Shown: in pieces, positions 1-5,391 of the stretch
Layout of the letters: each line of letters opens with the position of its first letter
Position numbering within the stretch: position 1 is the stretch's first letter
DNA from: Chlorobium sp.
Lineage (GTDB): Bacteria; Bacteroidota; Chlorobiia; Chlorobiales; Chlorobiaceae
Assembly (NCBI GenBank): GCA_026193435.1
Contig: JAPHUN010000009.1
Span: 1 to 5,391 of the forward strand
Direction of reading: 5' to 3'
DNA length: 5,391 bases
Position numbers and translations under genes: made by a program
The notes under the pieces: model-generated
Databases searched by the model: none
What the model was told of the DNA's origin: nothing
What the model saw: the letters and a program-made list of their open reading frames with translations, nothing else

Positions 1-62
1 ATGCTGAATTTTATCTTTGAAAAATCACCTTTAAAAGGTGAAACTCCCTGTGAAAATATCAT
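1..62 (-). CDS. rpoC: RNA polymerase beta' subunit, N-terminal fragment (cut by window edge)
   Basis: The first 20 codons of the RNA polymerase beta' subunit, which carries the Mg-binding catalytic loop and the clamp of the core enzyme. Only the extreme N-terminus lies in the window; translation from the ATG at 62-60 gives MIFSQGVSPFKGDFSKIKFS and then runs off the edge. The piece matches my recollection of the start of green sulfur bacterial RpoC (roughly 1,490 aa in full), and the place directly behind rpoB on the same strand is the universal one. A Shine-Dalgarno sequence (AGAGGG) sits 9 nt upstream, which fixes the start. Codons 8-13 contain a 17-nt near-perfect palindrome, described separately. 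No catalytic motif can be checked because those residues lie outside the window. Identity is confident from context plus the N-terminal sequence, although 20 residues alone would be thin evidence. Confidence 0.9.
   Translation of the reverse strand, partial: MIFSQGVSPFKGDFSKIKFS
25..41 (-). repeat. 17-nt palindrome inside the first codons of rpoC
   Basis: TCACCTTT and AAAGGTGA flank a single central base. In RNA this could form a 7-bp stem with a 3-nt loop, directly followed by five U residues. It covers codons 8-13 (SPFKGD). The protein sequence is probably conserved here, so the palindrome may be coincidental. Confidence 0.5.
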
Positions 63-132
63 AGTATATGTCCCTCTTAAACGACCTTTTAGAAATCCCT
101 GAAAGTATCACATAACAACAGCGTAAACCAGC
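63..132 (-). other. rpoB-rpoC intergenic spacer
   Basis: A 70-nt gap between the rpoB TAG stop (135-133) and the rpoC ATG. Apart from the rpoC Shine-Dalgarno sequence I see no hairpin with a U-tract and no convincing promoter. The two genes are therefore most likely co-transcribed, as in other bacteria. Confidence 0.7.
72..77 (-). promoter_or_regulatory. Shine-Dalgarno sequence of rpoC
   Basis: On the minus strand this reads AGAGGG, followed by 9 nt and the ATG at 62-60. It supports the rpoC start and independent ribosome loading after the 70-nt gap from rpoB. Confidence 0.75.
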
Positions 133-3100
133 CTACGGAACCTTGTTGTCAATACGTATTTCAAGTCCAAGGCCCTGCAGTTCCCTGACCAGAACATTAA
201 ACGATTCCGGCGTTCCGGGATCGGGAAGATTCTGGCCTTTGACAATCGCTTCGTAGGTCTTGTTTCTCCCCACGACATCATCTGATTTAACGGTAAGCAT
301 CTCTCTGAGAATATTTGCCGCGCCGTAAGCCTCAAGTGCCCATACCTCCATCTCACCGAACCGCTGACCACCGAACTGCGCTTTTCCGCCCAGCGGCTGC
401 TGTGTTATCAACGAGTACGGACCGGTCGAACGTGCGTGAATCTTGTCATCGACAAGATGACTCAGTTTCAGCATATAGATGTATCCGACCGTGACCTCAT
501 CATCAAAAGGCTCTCCTGTGCGACCGTCGTAAAGCCTGACTTTCCCGTGCATGGGCAGACCGGCTTTTTCAAGCTGTTCCTGTACCTCGGTGTAGGTTGC
601 GCCATCAAAAATCGGCGTTTTAAACTGAACACCGAGTGCCCTTGCAGCCCATCCGAGCGAGGTTTCATAGAGCTGACCGATATTCATCCTGCTCGGAACA
701 CCGAGAGGGTTCAGGACGATATCAACCGGCGTGCCGTCTCCCATGAAAGGCAAATCCTCGATTGGCAGTATTTTTCCGACCACACCCTTGTTACCATGAC
801 GACCGGCCATCTTGTCGCCAACCTGTATTTTTCTTTTCTGCGCGATGTAGACCTTTGCAAGCTCTTCAATTCCGGGAGGAAGTTCATCTCCTATATTGAG
901 CTTGTATTTTTCATTCTCACGCTCATCTTCCATATCCTTCAGCATGAGACGATACTCTCTGCAGAGGCGAAGCAGTGTCGCGTTGGCTTTCGCGTCCTTG
1001 ACGATACCTTTTGAGAGATCGACAGACTCAAGAAAACCGGGACCGGCAAACTTGCCAAGCGTTCCTGCATCAAGTACACTTCCGGCGGGAACAATCTCTT
1101 TTCCCTTCAGATTGTAGATGCCCGTACTCTTTTTACCCTCAAAAAGCTGGCTCATCCACGTGTTGAAGCGGCTCCGGAGATCCGCTGTCCTGCGTTCGAA
1201 CAAGGCGTCAATCGCCTCCTGCCGCTCCCTGATATCCAGGCCGACCTTCTTTTTGCGACTGAACAGCTTTGTCTTGATCACAATCCCCTTCATTCCTGCA
1301 GGAACATGCATCGATGCATCTTTCACATCACTGGACTTGTCACCAAAAATGGCTCGAAGCAGTTTTTCTTCCGGTGTAGGATCACTTTCCCCTTTCGGTG
1401 TAATCTTGCCGACAAGGATATCACGTTCCTTGACCTCCGCACCGATACGAATAATACCGTTCTCGTCAAGGTTTCTCAGCGCATCTTCACTGACATTGTA
1501 AATGTCACGGGTGAACTGTTCCTCACCACGCTTCGTGTCTCGAACATTGGCCTCGAACTCATGAATGTGGATCGATGTGAACACATCATCATAAACCAGA
1601 CGCTCACTGAGAACAATGGCGTCTTCAAAGTTATAGCCTCTCCAGGGCATGAATGCGACAAGCACGTTCTTGCCGAGCGCCAGCTCACCATTTTCAGTGG
1701 ACGGACCGTCAGCGAGCACATCTCCTTTCTCAAGTTTCTGACCTGTCCGTACGACCGGTTTCTGAGAGATGCAGGTGTCCTGGTTAGAACGTTTAAACTT
1801 GATCAGATTGTAGGTCTTGACTCCCTCATCCGGATCCAGCATGATCATCCGTTGATCTTCATCTTCATGCACGTCATAGCGCACACGGATACTTTCCGCG
1901 GTAACCGACTCTACAACGCCATCTCCTTCGGCAAGAACCACCGCCCGGGAGTCACGTGCTACTTTGGCTTCCATACCGGTACCTACCAGCGGCGCGTCAG
2001 CAACGAGAAGCGGAACAGCCTGCCTCTGCATGTTTGCTCCCATAAGAGCGCGGTTACCGTCATCATGCTCAAGAAAAGGAATAAGAGCCGCTGCCGCGCT
2101 GACAATCTGAATCGGCGAGACATCCATATAATCCACCTGTTCGGCGTCAACGACAGGGTAATCACCCTTTGTTCTCGCCTGAACCGTTTCCGTGGTTATT
2201 CTCCTGTTCTCGTCAAATTTCACGCTGACCGGAACAGTGATCTTGTTCTCTTCATCCTCGGCGGAAAGCATCTCGACCTTGTCAGTCACTATACCTTTCT
2301 CGACGACACGGTACGGGGCCTGGATAAACCCTTTATCATTGATCTCCGCATAGACCGACAACGAAGAAATCAACCCGATATTGGGGCCTTCCGGCGTCTC
2401 GATAGGGCAGAGACGACCATAATGCGTATAGTGAACGTCACGAACCTCAAAACCTGCGCGCTCCCTGGTAAGACCACCCGGACCAAGAGCGGAAACCCTC
2501 CGCTTGTTGGTCATTTCGGCAAGCGGGTTTGTCTGATCCATGAACTGCGAGAGCTGACTTGTAGCGAAAAAGCTCGAGACAACACTCGATACCGTTCTTG
2601 CGTTAATAAGATCAGCAGGAGCTATCTTGTCTGTATCACGTGAATTAAGTTTTTCACGGACGTTTTTGCCCATTCTTGCAAGCCCTATCACAAACTGGGC
2701 CGCGAGCTGTTCACCAACCGTTCGCACTCTTCTGTTCGCGAGATGGTCAACATCGTCAACCTCCGCCTGTCCGTTCACCAGTTTGATGAGATAGTTGATA
2801 ACCGCAATGATATCATAGTGCGTCAACACCATGATATCCTCGCCTATCGGCTCGTCTGAATATGACTGTATCGTCTGGAGAATTTTCTCGTAAATACTGT
2901 CGGACAGCGCCTTCAGTTCGGGTTGTCCACTGAGAAACTCTTTGAAAGCCTCATGTTCCTTCCCGAGTTTCTTATTGATTCTGTATCGGCCTACGTCTCC
3001 CAGATCATATTTTTTCTGATTGAAAAACGTTCTTTCAAGAAAACTTCTCGCGGCGTCAATATCCGGCGCCTCGTTTGCGCGAAGCTCCTCGTAGACAATC

Positions 3101-4047
3101 TCCAGAGCCTCTTCCTCTGTTGCGGAAGAATCATTGAGAATGGTATTGGTGACAACAGATTTATCGAGTCCCTTCTCGCCCGTACCGGGTTTCATGATCC
3201 TGACCGTTTTGGAGCCCGCTGCGGTAATCTGATCCAGTATCTCCTCTGTAATCGCCGTTCTGGCACTGACAACCTCACCTGTCTGCATATCGATGATATC
3301 AGACGCAAGGTTCTTGCCGATAAGGTACTCTTTCTTGTTGGCTTTTACCGGAACCTCTTCGATCAGATCGAACAGGCTGAGGATATCCTCATCTTTTGTA
3401 AACCCGATGGCTCGAAGCAGTGCACTGACCAGAAAGTTTTTTTTCTGGTCGATATAGACATAGATCTGATTATTAATATCGGTCTGGAACTCAATCCAGG
3501 ACCCTCGTGTCGGCACAATCTTTGCGGAATACATCTTTTTGCCGTTCGGATGTATAGCCTCACTGAAAACAACACCGGGCGAACGATGAAGCTGTGCAAC
3601 GACAACCCGCTCCGCTCCATTTACAATAAATGTACCGCGGTCGGTCATATAGGGAATACGTCCGAGATATACCTCCTGCTGGATAGTCTCTTTCCAGTCC
3701 TGCTCATCGGGCTCATCCTTGTAGGAGAGTTTCAACTTGACCTTCAGTGAAACATCGTAGGTCAGGCCCCTCTCAATACACTCCTCGACAGTATATTTCG
3801 GTTTGTCAAATGTATATGATATATATTCTAATAAATATAGACCCCGGGTATCGGTAATCGGAAAAGCACTTCTCAGTACCTTTTCAAGCCCCTGGTCTTT
3901 ACGTTTAGCAAGAGGAACACTGTCCTGAATGAACCTCTTGAACGAATCTAACTGAACTTGTAATAAATCAGGAGGATTTACAATACTCTGGATCTTGGAA
4001 AAGGCAATACACTTTTTCTGTGTTTTATCAGCCACTTTCACTTGCAC
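133..4047 (-). CDS. rpoB: DNA-directed RNA polymerase subunit beta
   Basis: Beta subunit of core RNA polymerase, forming with beta' the active-site cleft, the protrusion and lobe, and the rifampicin pocket. The frame is intact at up to 1,304 residues (E. coli has 1,342). Numbering from the GTG at 4047, visible landmarks are: rifampicin region about 495-521 with [24 protein letters not shown] about 550-560; [12 protein letters not shown] with Arg666; GYNFEDA with Glu808 and Asp809; [10 protein letters not shown] with Lys1079 and Lys1087 (E. coli Lys1065 and Lys1073); and the C-terminal [18 protein letters not shown] block. Inserts of about 120 residues near 230-350 and 930-1050 match the SI1 and SI2 positions. 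There is no ATG near the start. GTG occurs at codons 1, 3 and 5, and because codon 1 overlaps the Shine-Dalgarno sequence, codon 5 (4035) is the likelier start, giving 1,300 aa. Oddities are Asn514 at the E. coli His526 position and an AT-rich codon patch at residues 70-80. Confidence 0.99.
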   Translation of the reverse strand: MQVKVADKTQKKCIAFSKIQSIVNPPDLLQVQLDSFKRFIQDSVPLAKRKDQGLEKVLRSAFPITDTRGLYLLEYISYTFDKPKYTVEECIERGLTYDVSLKVKLKLSYKDEPDEQDWKETIQQEVYLGRIPYMTDRGTFIVNGAERVVVAQLHRSPGVVFSEAIHPNGKKMYSAKIVPTRGSWIEFQTDINNQIYVYIDQKKNFLVSALLRAIGFTKDEDILSLFDLIEEVPVKANKKEYLIGKNLASDIIDMQTGEVVSARTAITEEILDQITAAGSKTVRIMKPGTGEKGLDKSVVTNTILNDSSATEEEALEIVYEELRANEAPDIDAARSFLERTFFNQKKYDLGDVGRYRINKKLGKEHEAFKEFLSGQPELKALSDSIYEKILQTIQSYSDEPIGEDIMVLTHYDIIAVINYLIKLVNGQAEVDDVDHLANRRVRTVGEQLAAQFVIGLARMGKNVREKLNSRDTDKIAPADLINARTVSSVVSSFFATSQLSQFMDQTNPLAEMTNKRRVSALGPGGLTRERAGFEVRDVHYTHYGRLCPIETPEGPNIGLISSLSVYAEINDKGFIQAPYRVVEKGIVTDKVEMLSAEDEENKITVPVSVKFDENRRITTETVQARTKGDYPVVDAEQVDYMDVSPIQIVSAAAALIPFLEHDDGNRALMGANMQRQAVPLLVADAPLVGTGMEAKVARDSRAVVLAEGDGVVESVTAESIRVRYDVHEDEDQRMIMLDPDEGVKTYNLIKFKRSNQDTCISQKPVVRTGQKLEKGDVLADGPSTENGELALGKNVLVAFMPWRGYNFEDAIVLSERLVYDDVFTSIHIHEFEANVRDTKRGEEQFTRDIYNVSEDALRNLDENGIIRIGAEVKERDILVGKITPKGESDPTPEEKLLRAIFGDKSSDVKDASMHVPAGMKGIVIKTKLFSRKKKVGLDIRERQEAIDALFERRTADLRSRFNTWMSQLFEGKKSTGIYNLKGKEIVPAGSVLDAGTLGKFAGPGFLESVDLSKGIVKDAKANATLLRLCREYRLMLKDMEDERENEKYKLNIGDELPPGIEELAKVYIAQKRKIQVGDKMAGRHGNKGVVGKILPIEDLPFMGDGTPVDIVLNPLGVPSRMNIGQLYETSLGWAARALGVQFKTPIFDGATYTEVQEQLEKAGLPMHGKVRLYDGRTGEPFDDEVTVGYIYMLKLSHLVDDKIHARSTGPYSLITQQPLGGKAQFGGQRFGEMEVWALEAYGAANILREMLTVKSDDVVGRNKTYEAIVKGQNLPDPGTPESFNVLVRELQGLGLEIRIDNKVP
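2485..2565 (-). other. Rifampicin-resistance-determining region of rpoB
   Basis: Codons 495-521 align without gaps to E. coli 507-533. Gln501, Asp504, Ser519 and Leu521 match E. coli Gln513, Asp516, Ser531 and Leu533. The residue at the His526 position is Asn514, encoded AAC (minus strand of 2506-2508). The alignment is secure because the flanking MDQ.NPL and [18 protein letters not shown] blocks are nearly identical. Confidence 0.9.
3427..3450 (-). repeat. Perfect 9-bp inverted repeat with an A8 run inside rpoB
   Basis: GACCAGAAA and TTTCTGGTC are separated by 6 nt, within codons for DQKKNFLV. On the coding strand the left arm and loop together give a run of eight A residues. It may be a simple result of the protein sequence; see findings. 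Confidence 0.5.
3808..3840 (-). other. AT-rich, rare-codon patch in rpoB (residues 70-80)
   Basis: Eleven consecutive codons (CTA TAT TTA TTA GAA TAT, then ATA TCA TAT ACA TTT) contain only 4 G/C bases in 33. Much of the surrounding gene prefers C- or G-ending codons. CTA, TTA, TTA and TCA are just the codons whose scarcity elsewhere leaves long antisense reading frames open. Confidence 0.7.
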
Positions 4048-4050
4048 CTC
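4045..4050 (-). promoter_or_regulatory. Shine-Dalgarno sequence that decides the rpoB start
   Basis: The minus strand reads GAGGTG, a six-base match to the anti-Shine-Dalgarno consensus. It overlaps the first in-frame GTG (4047-4045), lies 3 nt from the GTG at 4041-4039 and 9 nt from the GTG at 4035-4033. This favours initiation at 4035, with 4041 the next choice and 4047 the least likely. Confidence 0.6.
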
Positions 4051-4111
4051 ACTTTTATCGATTGCAGGAAGTACTTCACTTACTCTTCATTGAATAAAAA
4101 CACAATAGCCA

Positions 4112-4139
4112 TTCAGCTGATGCCTTTATCAGTACTGAA
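4112..4139 (-). other. Hairpin 2 in the rplL-rpoB spacer
   Basis: Transcript order is TTCAG, a TA bulge, CTGAT, the loop AAAGGC, then ATCAG and CTGAA. This gives 10 paired bases with a 2-nt bulge. A U5 tract follows, but only 11 nt downstream, which is too far for a standard intrinsic terminator. A processing or attenuation element is more plausible. Confidence 0.45.
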
Positions 4140-4184
4140 CTTCGTGTTTGCATAACTGCAGGGTCAAGCGCTTACAAACAGGCA

Positions 4185-4213
4185 AAGCTCCGCTTCATGC
4201 CGAAACGGAGCTT
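4185..4213 (-). terminator. Hairpin 1 after rplL; possible attenuator or RNase processing site
   Basis: AAGCTCCG and CGGAGCTT form a perfect 8-bp stem. Inside it, after one mismatch, a further 3 bp (GGC-free arm GAA with TTC) close a 5-nt loop. It begins about 28 nt after the rplL stop. Only three U residues follow in the transcript, so complete termination is unlikely, and the essential rpoBC genes lie downstream. Partial attenuation or cleavage fits better. Confidence 0.5.
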
Positions 4214-4241
4214 GTGCTGAAAATCAACGCTTGAGGAGATG

Positions 4242-4622
4242 TCACTTAAGCTCAACTTCCGCGCCTGCGTCTTTGAGCTCTTTAGCGACTTTTTCAGCTT
4301 CTTCTTTGCTTACAGCCTCTTTAACGACCTTAGGAGCACCGTCAACCATCTCCTTGGCTTCTTTCAGACCAAGACCTGTAATAGAGCGAACCGCTTTGAT
4401 AACGTTAATTTTGTTTGCGCCAACCGCTTTGAGTTCAACATCGAACTCTGTCTGCTCTTCCTTTGCTTCAGCTTCACCACCAGGTGCGGCAGCTACAGCA
4501 CCGGCAAAAACCGCAGGAGCGGCACTCACACCAAACTTATCTTCCAATGCCTTTACCAGCTCTGAAGCTTCGGTAAGCGACAACTTACCAATTTCCTCTA
4601 CAAGTGCTTCAATAGATGCCAT
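4242..4622 (-). CDS. rplL: Ribosomal protein bL12 (L7/L12)
   Basis: The multicopy stalk protein of the large ribosomal subunit, which binds L10 through its N-terminus and recruits and stimulates the translational GTPases (EF-Tu, EF-G, IF2) through its C-terminus. At 126 aa it has family-typical length. Residues 1-32 are the helical dimerisation domain ([20 protein letters not shown]). Residues 33-57 are the Ala/Gly-rich flexible hinge. Residues 58-126 are the globular domain with the factor-binding stretch KINVIKAVR and [17 protein letters not shown], ending GAEVELK. The ATG at 4622-4620 is supported by an AGAGGA Shine-Dalgarno sequence 5 nt upstream. It lies 69 nt after rplJ and 194 nt before rpoB. 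No residue expected in the family appears missing. Confidence 0.99.
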   Translation of the reverse strand: MASIEALVEEIGKLSLTEASELVKALEDKFGVSAAPAVFAGAVAAAPGGEAEAKEEQTEFDVELKAVGANKINVIKAVRSITGLGLKEAKEMVDGAPKVVKEAVSKEEAEKVAKELKDAGAEVELK

Positions 4623-4691
4623 TATCTTCCTCTCTTGTTTTATATATTATTGTGACGTAATTCTGTTGAGTGCGTAATAGACCTTGTATCC
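4623..4691 (-). other. rplJ-rplL intergenic spacer
   Basis: This 69-nt spacer holds the rplL Shine-Dalgarno sequence, an AT-rich stretch (AATAATATATAAAAC on the minus strand), and an imperfect direct repeat (ATTACGCAC and ATTACGTCAC). I found no -35 box at a proper distance from the AT-rich stretch, so I do not call a promoter. Confidence 0.5.
4628..4633 (-). promoter_or_regulatory. Shine-Dalgarno sequence of rplL
   Basis: The minus strand reads AGAGGA, 5 nt before the ATG. It is clearly stronger than anything ahead of rplJ, which suits a protein needed at several copies per ribosome. Confidence 0.75.
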
Positions 4692-5213
4692 TCAATCCTG
4701 TTTCTGTTTGGCAACCTGATCAATAACCGAAACAAGATCGCTCATAACCGCGTTGATGACCATCGGAACGGAACTGATGACGTTGTTGAGCATACCTGCA
4801 AAACGACCGATATTCTCGGTTTTGCTGAGCATCTTTGACAACACCTGCAACTTGTCAGCCTCAAAGACCGAACCATCAATAGTTGCCATCTTGAATTTCA
4901 GCATTTCGTTCTTCTTGCCGAACTTCTCGATGATTTTTGCCGGTGCGATCGGATCATCATAACCAATTGCCATACCGGTTGTATTTACCAGCCCATCAGC
5001 CAGACGGTCTCCACCGTTGACATTTTCCAGAGCCTTCTTTATCAGCGTGTTCTTTACAACCTGATACTCCACACCAGCCTTGCGGAACTCATTTCTCAGC
5101 TCGGCCATTTTCTCGACATCAAGACCCTGAAACTCGGTCAGGTAAATGCCCTGGGCTTTCTGGAGCTTTTCGGCAACATCCTTAACTATCTGCTCTTTTT
5201 TCTCGCGCTTCAT
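4692..5213 (-). CDS. rplJ: Ribosomal protein uL10
   Basis: Base of the ribosomal stalk. The N-terminal domain binds 23S rRNA together with L11, and the C-terminal helix carries L12 dimers. At 173 aa it has normal length. Residues about 1-60 hold the conserved rRNA-binding part (YLTEFQGLDVEKMAELRNEF, then VEYQVVKNTLIKKAL). The C-terminal helix from about residue 137 contains two successive 11-residue units, NNVISSVPMVI (143-153) and NAVMSDLVSVI (154-164), followed by DQVAKQKQD. The ATG at 5213-5211 is the only sensible start: an in-frame TAA lies five codons upstream and the next Met is at residue 36. There is no recognisable Shine-Dalgarno sequence in the 17 nt separating it from rplA, so translation is probably coupled to rplA termination. 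That gap is far too short for the long L10 leader seen ahead of rplJ in E. coli or Bacillus. Confidence 0.99.
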   Translation of the reverse strand: MKREKKEQIVKDVAEKLQKAQGIYLTEFQGLDVEKMAELRNEFRKAGVEYQVVKNTLIKKALENVNGGDRLADGLVNTTGMAIGYDDPIAPAKIIEKFGKKNEMLKFKMATIDGSVFEADKLQVLSKMLSKTENIGRFAGMLNNVISSVPMVINAVMSDLVSVIDQVAKQKQD

Positions 5214-5230
5214 CTTGTAAACCGTTTATG
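5214..5230 (-). other. rplA-rplJ 17-nt spacer without a Shine-Dalgarno sequence
   Basis: The minus strand reads CATAAACGGTTTACAAG between the rplA TAA and the rplJ ATG. It has no purine-rich ribosome-binding motif and no room for a structured leader. Termination-reinitiation coupling is the simplest reading. Confidence 0.6.
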
Positions 5231-5391
5231 TTAGGCGACATACTTTTCTTTTTTCACCCTCAGGCCGGGGGACATCGTACTTGACACGGAAATATTCCGG
5301 ATGTAGTGCCCTTTGGCGGCAGCCGGCTTCAACCTGACGATCTCCTTGAGAAAACTCGCAGCGTTTTCGAGAAGCTGTTCAGAACTGAACG
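5231..5391 (-). CDS. rplA: Ribosomal protein uL1, C-terminal fragment (cut by window edge)
   Basis: The last 52 residues of L1, the protein of the mobile L1 stalk near the ribosomal E site, which in many bacteria also represses its own mRNA. Reading upstream from the TAA at 5233-5231 gives NAASFLKEIVRLKPAAAKG, then HYIRNISVSSTMSPGLRV and a basic tail KKEKYVA. The signature is the KPxxxKGxYIxxIxxSxTM pattern near the end, as in E. coli L1 (KPTQAKGVYIKKVSISTTM). The start and most of the protein (about 230 aa in the family) lie beyond the right edge. The gene is on the same strand, 17 nt ahead of rplJ, the standard order rplK-rplA-rplJ-rplL; rplK is expected next, outside the window. Confidence 0.95.
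   Translation of the reverse strand, partial: FSSEQLLENAASFLKEIVRLKPAAAKGHYIRNISVSSTMSPGLRVKKEKYVA

Larger units (their letters stand above)
4048..4241 (-). promoter_or_regulatory. Structured rplL-rpoB intergenic spacer
   Basis: A 194-nt non-coding stretch between the rplL stop and the rpoB start. On the transcript it contains an 8-bp hairpin close to rplL, a 7-bp long-range pairing that encloses that hairpin (TCAAGCG at 4234-4228 with CGCTTGA at 4170-4164), and a second bulged 10-bp hairpin. It also holds short perfect palindromes: AAGCGCTT (4166-4173) and GAAGTACTTC (4068-4077). No convincing -35/-10 pair was found. E. coli has an attenuator and an RNase III processing site at the same place, so a similar role in lowering or processing rpoBC mRNA relative to rplJL is a reasonable inference, but unproven here. 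Confidence 0.5.

Noticed and set aside
1306..2643. A 445-codon open frame on the plus strand antisense to rpoB, plus similar ones at 436-1014 and 2923-3750
   Set aside because: All three share the codon register of rpoB, where an antisense stop needs TTA, CTA or TCA in the sense gene. These codons are scarce in rpoB, so long shadows are expected. The translations look like no protein family I know, and rpoB itself is unmistakable.
3790..3809. TTGACA followed by TATACT on the minus strand inside rpoB
   Set aside because: The two hexamers are only 8 nt apart, far short of the 16-18 nt needed for a sigma-70 type promoter, and no other -10 box sits at the right distance.
4096..4139. Hairpin 2 plus its U-tract as a full intrinsic terminator
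   Set aside because: The U5 tract starts 11 nt after the stem instead of directly at its base, and terminating here would silence the essential rpoBC genes.
4161..4166. TTGACC on the minus strand in the rplL-rpoB spacer as a -35 box for an rpoB promoter
   Set aside because: No recognisable -10 hexamer lies 16-18 nt downstream, so I cannot support a separate rpoB promoter.
4231..4677. Plus-strand open frames overlapping rplL (148 and 108 codons)
   Set aside because: They lie opposite the clear rplL gene. The Ser/Ala-rich translation of the longer one reflects the complement of the Ala/Glu/Lys-rich L12 sequence.
1..5391. A hidden novel system, mobile element or horizontally acquired gene
   Set aside because: Both strands are accounted for by conserved housekeeping genes with short spacers. 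There are no transposase, integrase, CRISPR-like repeats, tRNA or unknown intact genes.

Overview
This is an ordinary core-genome window. It holds part of the classic ribosomal stalk / RNA polymerase operon, read entirely on the minus strand in the order rplA (3' end only), rplJ, rplL, rpoB, rpoC (5' end only). The beta-subunit sequence most resembles what I recall of green sulfur bacteria (Chlorobiota: Chlorobium, Chlorobaculum, Prosthecochloris). It opens with [15 protein letters not shown] and carries lineage insertions in the SI1 and SI2 positions. The L10, L12 and RpoC termini fit the same group. This placement rests on recall, not a search; genus cannot be set.

Layout in transcription order, from high to low coordinates. 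Positions 5391-5231 encode the last 52 residues of ribosomal protein L1. After 17 nt comes rplJ (L10, 173 aa), which has no visible Shine-Dalgarno (SD) sequence. After a 69-nt spacer comes rplL (L7/L12, 126 aa), which has a good SD. A 194-nt spacer (4241-4048) follows; it is the only sizeable non-coding stretch and contains several inverted repeats that could fold in the transcript. Then comes rpoB (about 1300 aa, GTG start, intact). A 70-nt spacer carrying an SD leads to the first 20 codons of rpoC at 62-1.

The genes supply two large machines. L10 and L12 form the flexible ribosomal stalk that recruits GTPase factors, L1 forms the other stalk near the E site, and RpoB and RpoC form the catalytic core of RNA polymerase. 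Co-transcription is conserved in bacteria. The structured rplL-rpoB spacer lies where E. coli has an attenuator and an RNase III site, so it is the best candidate here for a regulatory element.

I found no mobile element, CRISPR array, tRNA, defence gene or unknown protein-coding gene. The points worth a second look are small: the rplL-rpoB spacer structure, an Asn at the rifampicin-contact position equivalent to E. coli His526, an AT-rich rare-codon patch early in rpoB, palindromes inside rpoB and rpoC, and the contrast between rplJ and rplL translation signals.
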